Assembly (NCBI RefSeq): GCF_028994805.1
Contig: NZ_JAJQQP010000015.1
Location: forward strand, 105,898 to 169,897
Direction: 5' to 3'
From: Promicromonospora iranensis
GTDB lineage: Bacteria; Actinomycetota; Actinomycetes; Actinomycetales; Cellulomonadaceae
Length of the DNA stretch: 64,000 bases
Below are positions 26,618-35,253 of the stretch, piece by piece. The stretch's first letter is position 1, and every line of letters starts with the position of its first letter. Below the pieces are notes generated by a model. That model saw only the letters and a program-made list of their open reading frames with translations. It made no database searches and had not been told where the DNA came from. The position numbers were made by a program, and so were the translations under genes.

Positions 26618-26995
26618 ATGACGTTTGAGGAATGGGTCGGAGCGGTCGGTAGGGCGGTAGACGCCGCGGGCGTCGTGGCAGTTGTCCTGGGCGCCGTGAT
26701 GGCCACCGTGTTCGCCGTCACCCGGCTGGCGCGCAGACAAGGTGAGGTCTACGGGCGGTACCGGCGGTTTCTCGGCAGATCCATTCTGCTCGGGCTCGAA
26801 CTGTTGGTCGCCGCGGACATCATCCGCACCGTGGCAGTGGCCCCGACGCTCGAGAGTGTCGGGGTCCTCGCCGGCATCGTCCTGATCCGCACCTTCCTCA
26901 GCTGGTCTCTCGAGCTGGAGATCACCGGCCGGTGGCCCTGGCAGAAGGAAGGTGCACGACCGAGTGCATCCGGCAGCGGCAGTCCGGCCCGGTAG
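26618..26995 (+). CDS. DUF1622 membrane protein, copy 2
   Basis: 125 residues, about three substitutions from copy 1 (20518-20895). The ATG at 26618 follows GAGGGAG. The duplicated block runs from the 5' leader to the stop codon, so the event is recent or under gene conversion. Unlike copy 1 it lacks an intact DUF305 partner. Confidence 0.85.
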   Translation: MTFEEWVGAVGRAVDAAGVVAVVLGAVMATVFAVTRLARRQGEVYGRYRRFLGRSILLGLELLVAADIIRTVAVAPTLESVGVLAGIVLIRTFLSWSLELEITGRWPWQKEGARPSASGSGSPAR

Positions 26996-27276
26996 CACTC
27001 GTGGCACTGATCACCAACGGACCTGTCACCGCGCTCGTCGCCGGGGCAGGAATCGCGCTCATCGGGCAGTGACCGCACTCATTGCACCCAGCGGTCGTTC
27101 TACGGACGAGAGCACGACGGAACCGAGACCGCGATGTCTCCGGTATGGAGCAGATCGCCTCGCCGTCGCCGGTCCGGCGGAGCCACCGGTAGCCGTACCC
27201 TGCGAGGGGGGACCCGACCATCGGCCTTCACGGCCGCGTGGTCCTGGTCAGCCGGCAGGAGGAATGCACCGCGGCC
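26996..27276. other. Spacer with a short gene tail
   Basis: After the DUF1622 stop, a frame from the GTG at 27000 reads ALITNGPVTALVAGAGIALIG and stops at 27072. It is hydrophobic, with no SD. Nothing else is supported up to the minus-strand gene at 27277. Confidence 0.3.
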
Positions 27277-27471
27277 TCACTCCTCGGGATGGGCGTGGTC
27301 GCCTGTCCTCGGGTTCAAGGACTCCGGGTCGGCGTCCGCATCAGGCTCGTCACCGACGGTCTGCGTGGCAGCGGTGTCGCCCATGCCCGCGGCCGCTCCC
27401 GTGCGCGGGTTGAGCTGGTCCGGGTCCGCGTCGGGGTCCTCAGCAGGGTCGTATCCAGGCTGATCGGTCAT
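27277..27471 (-). CDS. Small acidic hydrophilic protein with internal repeat
   Basis: 64 residues from the ATG at 27471 (AGGAG upstream). It contains two copies of a D-x-D-A-D-P-x-x-L-N-P-R-T-G motif (DADPDQLNPRTG and DADPESLNPRTG), is rich in Asp/Pro/Gly and has almost no hydrophobic residues. It is probably disordered, hydrophilin-like. No domain recognised. Confidence 0.6.
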   Translation of the reverse strand: MTDQPGYDPAEDPDADPDQLNPRTGAAAGMGDTAATQTVGDEPDADADPESLNPRTGDHAHPEE

Positions 27472-27659
27472 CGTCGTCTCCTGTCCGGTGAACGTGGTCG
27501 GTACTGGACCACTGACCTCCTCTGCACCGTGCCACGGGACCGGGCCGCTCGCATGCACGCGCAACGGACCTGGCAGAGGGCCGGTGGGCCACGTGTTACC
27601 GCAGCGCAACAGCTGCGTCTACGGGCTTCTCACCACACCGATGCACGCAGCCCCTGTGC

Positions 27660-27771
27660 GCCATCACCACCTCGCCCGGGCCGCGGGCAGCCTGATCGCC
27701 GTTTTGGGTGCGAGTGACCGGCACCCCTCCTACCGTGATCGTACCTAGGCCGCAGACGTGAGGAGCCAAGA
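27660..27771 (+). repeat. Duplicated segment: DUF4383 3' end plus SnoaL leader
   Basis: CCGCGGGCAGCCTGATC and GGGTGCGAGTGACCGGCAC occur here and again at 59978-60020, where the first is the real end of the DUF4383 gene. So a DUF4383-SnoaL module was duplicated and this copy kept only the SnoaL gene. No gene is supported in 27472-27659. Confidence 0.65.
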
Positions 27772-28113
27772 TTGCGCTCGACCCGCGAGGTACTGGAAGA
27801 CCATCTGGAATGCCGGCGTGCTCTCGACCTGGAGAGTGACCTGCGCCGGAACTATGCGCACGAGGTGGTGCTGCTCTCGTGGGGTGAGGGCGTCCACCGC
27901 GGCCACGGCGGGGTGCGGCTTCTTGCGGATGTGCTTCGGACCTACCTGCCCGAGGGCAAGTACCGGTACGACGACCTGATCGTGGGCGACGCCTATGGGC
28001 TGCTGCGCTGGTCGGGAACCGGGCCTGACGGCGAAGAGCTGCGGGGCGTCGACTCGTTCGTCGTCGGCCAAGGTCAGATCACTGCACAGACGATCAGCTA
28101 CGTCACCGACTGA
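27772..28113 (+). CDS. SnoaL-like small protein
   Basis: 113 residues from a TTG at 27772 placed after GAGGAG. NTF2-fold pattern: LDLESDLRRNYAHEVVLLSW, LPEGKYRYDDLIVGDAYGLL, RWSGTGPDGEELRGVDSFVV, ending in TAQTISYVTD. It resembles SnoaL/DUF4440-type proteins of unknown substrate. A frameshifted copy lies at 60091-60376. The gap 28114-28355 shows no gene. Confidence 0.75.
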   Translation: MRSTREVLEDHLECRRALDLESDLRRNYAHEVVLLSWGEGVHRGHGGVRLLADVLRTYLPEGKYRYDDLIVGDAYGLLRWSGTGPDGEELRGVDSFVVGQGQITAQTISYVTD

Positions 28114-28355
28114 GAGCCGGCGTCCGGCGGCGTGCTCCTCGGCGACGGAGAGCTAGACCCGCACTTCTAGTCCCGGGTCCACTGCTCGCTCGGGCAGCGC
28201 CACCCGCCCGGAACCTCACCGGGCAGCCTCGCCCTTGGCCGTACGCGAGGTCGGTGAGATCGTGCTTCGTCCGGGCGCACGAGCTCCCGGCAGCTCGTCG
28301 AGGTGAAGAACGCGTCGTGGTCCGCGCCGCGGCGCCGCTCACGTAGCGGGTCACG

Positions 28356-30719
28356 TCACGCCGCGAAGTCCGGCGGCCCCACCACGACCGGATCGCTGGT
28401 CAGCCGGCGCCGCACCTCGCGGCCCCTCCAGCGCAGCACCACCGTCCGGCCTTCGACCGCCTCCGGCGCCAGGGAACGGGGCCGCACCACGGCCCGCACG
28501 AGGTCGCCGTCGGCCCAGTCGAGGTCCACGACGAGACCTGGCCGCGCGACCAGACCGTGGGCGGAGCCCGACGCGAGCTCGGTCGGCAGGGCCGGGAGGA
28601 GCTCGACGTACCCACGGTGGCTCTGCAGCAGGCACTCGGCGAGCGCCGCCGCGTACCCGAGGTTGCCGTCGATCTGGAACGGCGGGTGCGCCGCGAACAG
28701 GTTGCGGTACAGGCCACCGGCCCACTGCCCGCGCACGCCGGTCGCGTCGCGGAACACGAGGTCGAGCAGGTCGGAGACGCGGTCGGGGCGGTGCAGGCGC
28801 GCCCAGAGCGCGACCTTCCACGCCAGCGACCAGCCGGACGAGTCGTCGCCGCGCCGCTCCAGGGACGCGGCCATCGCGGCCTCCTCGGTCGCCGTCAGCG
28901 CCTCGTCACCGGGGAAGAGGGGGTAGAGGTGGCTCACGTGCCGGTGGTGGGGATCGCTCTCGGGCTCCTCCTGGCCCCACTCCTGGACCCTGCCGTCCGT
29001 CGCCACCAGGACGCCGGGCAGGTTCGGGAGCACGACGGCGGCACGGCCGGCGAGATCGGCCGCGTCCGCGCCGACCCGCGGCGCGAGCTCGACGACGGAG
29101 CGCAGCACGTCGCGCACCAGGGCCCGGTCCATGGCGCTCGACCAGCTCACGGCGACGGCGCGGCCCTGCGCGTCGACGAACGTGTTCTCCGGGGAGGTGG
29201 ACGGTGCGGTGCCCCACGAACCGTCCGGCAGGCGCACGAGCCACGAGAGGGCGAACTCCGCGGCGTCGCGCAGCACCGGCCACACGACGTCGCGCACGTG
29301 GTCGTCGTCGACCGAGCCGAAGCGGACGCGCTCGACCAGGTGCCGGACGAGCCACAGGCCACCCATCGGCCAGAACGCCCAGGCCGGGTCGCCGTGGCCC
29401 GCACCGACGGACGAGGCGAAGGCCCAGGCGTCGCTGTTGTGGTGCGCCGCCCAGCCCTCGGCGCCCAGCCGGCGCGCGGTGGCCCGGCCGCTGGACGCGA
29501 GCGCCACCACCAGGTCCTCCAGCGGCTGGACCGTCTCGGGCAGCCCGAGCACCTCGGCGGGCCAGTAGTTCATCTCGGTGTTGATGTTGAGCGTGTAGCT
29601 GGAGCTCCAGGGCGGTTGCATGTCGAGGTTCCACAGGCCCTGCAGGGTCGCGGGCAGCCGGCAGCCCCGCGAGGACGACATGAGCAGGTAGCGGGCGTGG
29701 TCCAGCAGGGCGCCGGCCAGTCCGGGGTCGGCCTCCAGGACCCGCCCCGGGGCGGTGCGCGCGCTGGCGAGGCGCTCCTCGAGCGTCCGAGCCGGTTCCC
29801 GGCCGCCGACGTCGCCCCGGTCGCCGACGTCGCCCCGGCCGTCCCGGGCGTCCGGGCCAGGTTCTCCCACCTTGACGCCGCACCGGTCGAACAGGCCCGT
29901 GTGCTCGGCCTCGTGCCGGCGCAGCACTTCCGCGGGGTCCTCGGCGAGCACCCGCCCGACCCGGGTGCGGGCCCGGTCGGCCAGCTCCCCGGCCGCACCG
30001 CGGGGCGCGGAGCCCGGCCCGTCGTACGTCGTCTCGACGGCGAGCGCGAGCACCCACCGGTCGCCGTGCCGGCGCCAGCCGACGACGACGCACGCCTCGA
30101 CCGCGCCGGGGCCCCAGGTCGCGGCGGGGAAGTCGGGCTCGTGACCGGGCGCGACGTCGGAGGGCGCGCGGAGCCAGACCTCGATCCCCTCCGGGCGGAG
30201 CTCCCGGTGCAGCTCGTGCAGCGGCGAGGTGAGGCGCACCTCGACCGGCTCCGGCGACGCGCGGTCGACCACGTGCAGCAGCACGTCGTCGACGGCGGAG
30301 ACCACCGTGCGCGCCCGCCCTCCCATCCGGCTCCCGGCGTGGGTCCAGGTGTGGGTCCCGGTGCGCAGGTCGAGCGAGCGGCGGCCCGGACCGCCGTCGG
30401 GTGACACGACCTCCAGCGTGCCGAGGGGCAGGAACGCCTGGGCGTACGGCGCCTGGAGCGCCTGCAGCGGCTCGGTGGCCTCGTGCCCGCGCCCCGACGT
30501 CGCCGCGTCGCGCGCTCGGGCCAGGAGCTGCCGCGCTTCCCGGTCGGTGCCGCCGGGTGACTCCGCGTCGCCGTCGGGCGGTCCGGACCACACGCCCTCG
30601 TGGTTGAGGTCGATGCGCGCCGCCGAGCCGCCCCAGCACATCGCGCCCAGCCGTCCGTTGCCGAGCGGCAGCGCGTGCAGCCACTCCGCCGCCGGACCCG
30701 GGTATTCGAGTGTCGTCAT
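28356..30719 (-). CDS. GH95 alpha-L-fucosidase/galactosidase
   Basis: 787 residues from the ATG at 30719. A GTG at 30734 overlapping the permease stop is also possible. The GH95 N-terminal signature is LEYPGPAAEWLHALPLGNGR. The catalytic (alpha/alpha)6 domain has the paired Asn in LNINTEMNYWPAE, a Glu in TSPENTF, and the general-base-region Asp in FQIDGNLGYAAALAECL. There is no signal peptide, so it acts inside the cell on imported fucosylated oligosaccharides such as xyloglucan fragments. It closes the operon of a binding protein and two permeases under the ROK regulator. Confidence 0.92.
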   Translation of the reverse strand: MTTLEYPGPAAEWLHALPLGNGRLGAMCWGGSAARIDLNHEGVWSGPPDGDAESPGGTDREARQLLARARDAATSGRGHEATEPLQALQAPYAQAFLPLGTLEVVSPDGGPGRRSLDLRTGTHTWTHAGSRMGGRARTVVSAVDDVLLHVVDRASPEPVEVRLTSPLHELHRELRPEGIEVWLRAPSDVAPGHEPDFPAATWGPGAVEACVVVGWRRHGDRWVLALAVETTYDGPGSAPRGAAGELADRARTRVGRVLAEDPAEVLRRHEAEHTGLFDRCGVKVGEPGPDARDGRGDVGDRGDVGGREPARTLEERLASARTAPGRVLEADPGLAGALLDHARYLLMSSSRGCRLPATLQGLWNLDMQPPWSSSYTLNINTEMNYWPAEVLGLPETVQPLEDLVVALASSGRATARRLGAEGWAAHHNSDAWAFASSVGAGHGDPAWAFWPMGGLWLVRHLVERVRFGSVDDDHVRDVVWPVLRDAAEFALSWLVRLPDGSWGTAPSTSPENTFVDAQGRAVAVSWSSAMDRALVRDVLRSVVELAPRVGADAADLAGRAAVVLPNLPGVLVATDGRVQEWGQEEPESDPHHRHVSHLYPLFPGDEALTATEEAAMAASLERRGDDSSGWSLAWKVALWARLHRPDRVSDLLDLVFRDATGVRGQWAGGLYRNLFAAHPPFQIDGNLGYAAALAECLLQSHRGYVELLPALPTELASGSAHGLVARPGLVVDLDWADGDLVRAVVRPRSLAPEAVEGRTVVLRWRGREVRRRLTSDPVVVGPPDFAA

Positions 30720-30726
30720 CGCGTCG

Positions 30727-31659
30727 TCACCCACGCACGCTGCCCGCGCTCAGGCCGGCGCGCCAGAAGCGCTGCAGAGCCAGGAACACGATGGCGATCG
30801 GGACCACCGAGACCAGTGACCCCACCACGGTGAGGATCTGCAGGCTCGGGATGGTGATGGACGCCTGGTTCCACCCGGTCAGGCCCACCGTCAGCGGCAT
30901 GAGCTCAGCGTCCGTGAGCACGAGGAGGGGCAGCAGGTAGTTGTTCCAGCTGCCGAGGAACGCGAACAGCAGGATCGTCACCAACCCGCTCGACATCAGC
31001 CGCAGGCCGATGCCGGCAAAGGTCCGGAACTCCCCCGACCCGTCCAGGCGGGCGGCCTCGAGCAGCTCGGTCGGGATGGCGTTCTGCGCGAAGATCCAGG
31101 CCAGCAGTACGCCGAACGGGTACGACAGGCCGGGCAGCAGGAGACCCCAGTACGTGTTGTTGAGGCCGAGGTTCACCAGCAGCACGTAGGTCGGCTGGGC
31201 GAGGACCGTGCCCGGAACGAGCAGGCTGCCCAGGACGATCCCGATCAGCAGCGCACGACCACGGAACCGGTAGACGGCGAGCGCGTACCCGGTCGCCGCG
31301 CACAGCAGCGTGGTCAGGACCGACCCGATCACCGAGTAGACGACCGAGTTCAGTGCCCAGCGCCAGAAGATCCCGCCGTCGTACGTCGACAGGTCGCGTA
31401 CGTTCTCCCACAGGTGCCAGTCGGCCAGGGCGAACCCTGGCGTGCTGAACAGATCCGACGCGGACTTGGTCGAGGCGATGACGAGCCACAGGACCGGCGC
31501 CAGGAAGTACAGCGAGGCGAGAGCGACGACGGCGGTGGCGGCGACCATCCACCCGCGACTGACGCGCTCGCCGCCGGACACGACCGTCCGGGAGACCCGG
31601 CGCGACCGCACCGGCGGCGTCGTACCGGCAGGAGGGCGGTCCTGCAGCGCCGCGGTCAT
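30727..31659 (-). CDS. Carbohydrate ABC transporter permease, MalG type
   Basis: 310 residues and six membrane helices. The start ATG at 31659 overlaps the stop of the partner permease (ATGA). The EAA loop is ELLEAARLDGSGEFRTFAGI near residue 200. CUT1-type systems use two such permeases with a shared ATPase. No ATPase gene is here, so an MsiK-like protein elsewhere is expected. Confidence 0.9.
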   Translation of the reverse strand: MTAALQDRPPAGTTPPVRSRRVSRTVVSGGERVSRGWMVAATAVVALASLYFLAPVLWLVIASTKSASDLFSTPGFALADWHLWENVRDLSTYDGGIFWRWALNSVVYSVIGSVLTTLLCAATGYALAVYRFRGRALLIGIVLGSLLVPGTVLAQPTYVLLVNLGLNNTYWGLLLPGLSYPFGVLLAWIFAQNAIPTELLEAARLDGSGEFRTFAGIGLRLMSSGLVTILLFAFLGSWNNYLLPLLVLTDAELMPLTVGLTGWNQASITIPSLQILTVVGSLVSVVPIAIVFLALQRFWRAGLSAGSVRG

Positions 31660-32588
31660 CGTGCGCCTCCTCGCGAGGACGAGTTGGTGAACCGGACGAG
31701 CACCAGGGACACCACGAGCGTCACCAGGCCGAGGATCACGGCCATGGCGGAGCCGAGATGGGGGTCGCGTCCGAGCGTCGAGACGGCGTAGATGGCCATG
31801 TTGGGCGTCCAGTCGCTGGAGATGTTGGGGGTGATGGACTGCAGGACCTGCGGCTCGTTGAAGAGCTGCAGCGTGCCGATCACCGTCGACAGGGTCGTGA
31901 GGAGCACCGCCGGCGCGATCATGGGCAGCTTGAGGTTCAGTGCGATCCGCAGCTCCCCCGCGCCGTCCAGCCGGGCGGCCTCGAAGGTGTCCCGCGGGAG
32001 CGACTGCAGCGCGGAGAAGAGGATGATCATGTTGATCCCGGCGTTCGACCAGATGCTGACGTTGGCCACGGACCACAGCACCGTCCCGGGGGCGAGCAGG
32101 TCGGCGTCGATGCCGATCGCCCGCAGGCCCTGCACGAGCGGGCTGACCGACGGCTGATAGAAGAAGCCCCACAGGAGCGCCGCGATGACACCGGGCACCG
32201 CGTAGGGCAGGAACACCGCGAACTGGAAGAAGCGGCGGGCACGGACCAGCGCGGAGTCGAACAGGAGCGCCATCACCGCGGCGATCACCATCATCACGGG
32301 CACCTGGACCAGCCCGTAGAGCGCGACCCGCCCGAAGCTGACCAGGAAGTCGGCGTCGGCGAGAGCGCGCGTGTAGTTGCGCAGGCCGACGAACACCGTC
32401 TCCGCACCGCCGAAGCCCAGCCCCGAGCTCTGGCTGGAGTACAGGCCGTTGACGAGCGCGATCACGATCGGCGCCAGCATGAACGTCAGGAAGACCAGGA
32501 CGAACGGAGTGACGAACGCGTAGGGAATCCACCGTCCGCCGCCGAGCACACGGCGGCGGACGGCGGACGGCGGTGTCTGTACAGCCAT
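31656..32588 (-). CDS. Carbohydrate ABC transporter permease, MalF type
   Basis: 310 residues with a first helix WIPYAFVTPFVLVFLTFMLA and about six helices in total. The EAA loop is DTFEAARLDGAGELRIALNL. It follows the binding-protein gene by 4 bases and overlaps the second permease, so the three are co-translated. Confidence 0.9.
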   Translation of the reverse strand: MAVQTPPSAVRRRVLGGGRWIPYAFVTPFVLVFLTFMLAPIVIALVNGLYSSQSSGLGFGGAETVFVGLRNYTRALADADFLVSFGRVALYGLVQVPVMMVIAAVMALLFDSALVRARRFFQFAVFLPYAVPGVIAALLWGFFYQPSVSPLVQGLRAIGIDADLLAPGTVLWSVANVSIWSNAGINMIILFSALQSLPRDTFEAARLDGAGELRIALNLKLPMIAPAVLLTTLSTVIGTLQLFNEPQVLQSITPNISSDWTPNMAIYAVSTLGRDPHLGSAMAVILGLVTLVVSLVLVRFTNSSSRGGAR

Positions 32589-32592
32589 CAGG

Positions 32593-33921
32593 TCACTCGT
32601 TCACGGTGAGGCCGCGCGCCTCGAGGTCGTCCACGGTGGCGGCCTGGGCGTTGTCCAGTGCCTCGGCGAAGGTCTGCGACCCACCGACCACCTCGGCGAA
32701 CTCGTCCAGCACCGCGGTCTGCGCCGTGCCCCAGTTGGGCCCCTCGGTCCACGTCGCAGGGGTGTTGCCGGCCGACTCGATGAACACCTCGTTGATGGCC
32801 TGGCCGCCGAAGAACTCCTGCTCCTCCACCAGCGCCGGCGAGTCCAGCCCGTTGACCGTCGACGGGAACAGGCCGCCCTCGGTGATGAGCGCCTCCTGGG
32901 TCTCGTCCGAGCCGTTCAGCCAGGACGCGAACTCCGCGGCCGCCGCCGCGCTCTCTGCGCCGTCGAGCACGACCACGGCCGCTCCGCCGGAGTCGCCCTG
33001 GTTGTCCGAGCCCGCGTTCGTCGGCATGGCTGCCACACGCCACCGGCCGGACGTGTCAGCGGCGTTCTCGGCCAGCGCCGTGGGGAACCAGGCGGCGTAG
33101 CTGATGGTGGCGATGTCACCGGCGTTCACGCGGGCCCAGTACTCCGGCGTCCACATGAGCTCGGTGGTCACGAGGCCCTCGTCGAGCAGCGTCTGCCACC
33201 GTTCGGCGACCAGCATGCTGGCCTCGTCGTTGACCCCGACGGTCCACGCGTCGCCGTCGATGCCGTACCAGCTGCCCTCGGCCTGCTGGACCTCCTGCAC
33301 CCACTGGCCGATCTCCCCCGGCGAGAGGTTCGCGATGTAGACGTCGGGGTCCGCGGCCTGGAGGGCGCGCGCCGCCTCGAGGTACTCGTCCCAGGTCGTG
33401 GGGACGGGGATGCCGTGCTCCTCCAGGATGTCGGTGCGGTACATCATCCCGCTCGGCCCGATCCCCTGCGGGACCCCGTACACCCGGCCGTCGAACGACA
33501 CCGACGCCCAGGACTGCGCCGTGTAGTTGGACTCGTGCTCGGCGACGTGCTCGGTGATGTCCTGCACGCGTCCGTTGATCACGTAGTCCGGCAGGTCGTG
33601 CGTGCTGAGCTGGACGAGGTCGGGCCCGGTGCCGGCGTCGACCGCCGCTTCGACCTTCTGCCCGTCGTCTCCAGTCATCCGATGAAAGGACACCTGAATG
33701 TCGGGATTCTCCGTGTTCCAGGTCTCCACCAGATCCTCCAGGCCCGGCACCCAGCCCCAGAAGTCGATCTCGACCGGCCCCTCAGCCGGCGCACCGCCTG
33801 CCGCCGTCTCGCCACCGCCCCCGGAGCTGCAGGCCGTGAGGCCCGCAATGGCAACAAACCCGGTGGTGAGGAGCGCGGTCCACCGCCGCACACGGTGTCT
33901 CGAGAGCACCTTTGCATCCAC
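32593..33921 (-). CDS. Sugar-binding lipoprotein of the fucoside ABC importer
   Basis: 442 residues from the GTG at 33921 (GAAGGA upstream); the frame extending to 34200 is not coding. The signal peptide ends in a lipobox, GLTACSSGGG. The body is an SBP_bac_1 (CUT1) domain: VEIDFWGWVPGLEDLVETWN, a PTTWDEYLEAARAL hinge region and EFASWLNGSDETQEAL near the end. It delivers oligosaccharide, by context fucosylated, to the two permeases downstream. Confidence 0.9.
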   Translation of the reverse strand: MDAKVLSRHRVRRWTALLTTGFVAIAGLTACSSGGGGETAAGGAPAEGPVEIDFWGWVPGLEDLVETWNTENPDIQVSFHRMTGDDGQKVEAAVDAGTGPDLVQLSTHDLPDYVINGRVQDITEHVAEHESNYTAQSWASVSFDGRVYGVPQGIGPSGMMYRTDILEEHGIPVPTTWDEYLEAARALQAADPDVYIANLSPGEIGQWVQEVQQAEGSWYGIDGDAWTVGVNDEASMLVAERWQTLLDEGLVTTELMWTPEYWARVNAGDIATISYAAWFPTALAENAADTSGRWRVAAMPTNAGSDNQGDSGGAAVVVLDGAESAAAAAEFASWLNGSDETQEALITEGGLFPSTVNGLDSPALVEEQEFFGGQAINEVFIESAGNTPATWTEGPNWGTAQTAVLDEFAEVVGGSQTFAEALDNAQAATVDDLEARGLTVNE

Positions 33922-34054
33922 AAGATCGTCCTTCCGTCGGGGTGGCCCTCGTCGGCCATCGTCCGGAGTTTGTCGCACCGCGCAACATACTGTCAATACA
34001 AAGGTAGGATGACTGCTCTGATTCGCCCGCTGGCTCACGCCACCGGCACGGCGC
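33922..34054 (-). promoter_or_regulatory. Promoter region of the fucoside operon
   Basis: A 133-base AT-richer gap between the ROK gene and the binding-protein gene. It contains TTGACA on the minus strand (33991-33996) in an AT-rich run (forward ATACTGTCAATACAAAG). The -10 is poorly defined. A likely ROK binding region. Confidence 0.4.
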
Positions 34055-35188
34055 TCAGACGAGGTGCCGGACAGCCGTGATGGCGGCGCCCCAGGCATAG
34101 TCCGTGAACGCGAACGGGTGGACGTCGACGGGCGGGGCGATCGCCGAAGGGTCGAGCATCCGGCCCAGTGCCTCGTCGAGCTCGGCACGTGCGTACTCAC
34201 CGACGATCCTCGCCTCGCCCGTGACGATCACCTTGTCCGGGTCGACCAGGTTGACGAGGTTGGCGACCAGCACACCCAGTGCCGTGCCGGCGGCCCGCAG
34301 CGCCTCGTCCGCCGCAGTCTCGCCCGCCCGCGCCGCAGCGACCACGTCGTCGAAGGTGGCGGCCCCGGCGTTGGCGAGCATCGCCGGGACGGTGACGTAG
34401 GCGGAGGCACACCCCACGTGGCCCCGGTAGCAGCGCGGACCGTCGCCGGTCACGATCAGGTGGCTCACCTTGCCCGTGCGGCCGTGCGCCCCCCGCACGA
34501 GCCGACCGTCGACGACGAGGCCCGCGCCGATACCGGCACCGACCCCGAACACGGCCAGCGACCCGGTCCCCCGCCCGGCACCGAACCAGTAGTGGGCGAC
34601 GGTGAGCGCCTGCACGTCGTTGCTGATCGCCGTGGGCAGGCCGGTGGCGGCCACCACGGCCGCCTCCAGCGGTACCCGGTCCCAGCCGAGGAAGTCGGAC
34701 CCGATCACCCAGGCCGACCGGTCCACGACCTGGACGTCGCCGGCCAGGCACACACCCACCGCCGACACCCGGGGGAACGCCGCACGGGCGCGCTCGACCG
34801 CCGCTGCCATCGTGGCGACCACGTCATCGATCTCGCGCGACCCGAGCGGGACCTCCTCGGTGGTGAGCACCCGGGCCTGCAGATCGGTCACGGCCACATA
34901 CAGGGCCGCGCCCGTGAGCTTCATCCCGACGAAGTGCGCGCCGTCGGACCGCAGCGCGACGACGTCGGAGGGTCGGCCGGGCCCGCTGGCCACGGCCGGA
35001 CCGGCCTCCTCGAGCAGGCCGGCCGCGGTGAGGTCGCGGGTCAGGCGCGAGAGCGTCGCACGCGACAGCCCGGTACGGCGGGTGAGCTGGGAGCGCGACC
35101 TCGGACCGTTGACGAGGACGTCGAGCAGGACCGTGCGCTGCGCCGACGTCAGTGGCGGCCAGGCCCACGGGGTACGCGACTCGATCAT
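34055..35188 (-). CDS. ROK-family transcriptional regulator
   Basis: 377 residues. The N-terminal winged HTH (SRSQLTRRTGLSRATLSRLT) is followed by a ROK sugar-binding domain (FGVGAGIGAGLVVDGRLVRG, then GKVSHLIVTGDG). The usual zinc motif C-x-C-G-x-x-G-C reads CYRGHVGC, so the second Cys and the Gly after it are changed and zinc binding may be altered. It lies directly upstream of the ABC-GH95 operon on the same strand and is the obvious repressor of it. Confidence 0.9.
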   Translation of the reverse strand: MIESRTPWAWPPLTSAQRTVLLDVLVNGPRSRSQLTRRTGLSRATLSRLTRDLTAAGLLEEAGPAVASGPGRPSDVVALRSDGAHFVGMKLTGAALYVAVTDLQARVLTTEEVPLGSREIDDVVATMAAAVERARAAFPRVSAVGVCLAGDVQVVDRSAWVIGSDFLGWDRVPLEAAVVAATGLPTAISNDVQALTVAHYWFGAGRGTGSLAVFGVGAGIGAGLVVDGRLVRGAHGRTGKVSHLIVTGDGPRCYRGHVGCASAYVTVPAMLANAGAATFDDVVAAARAGETAADEALRAAGTALGVLVANLVNLVDPDKVIVTGEARIVGEYARAELDEALGRMLDPSAIAPPVDVHPFAFTDYAWGAAITAVRHLV

Positions 35189-35253
35189 GCCGTGAGCCTA
35201 GGGCCGCCCGCGGGGCACGAGCAGTCCGGCCGGGACGCGGGCGTCGTGGAGCG

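Noticed and set aside
28557..30404. 615-residue plus-strand frame opposite the GH95 gene
   Set aside because: No start signal or domain; composition is that of antisense high-GC DNA.
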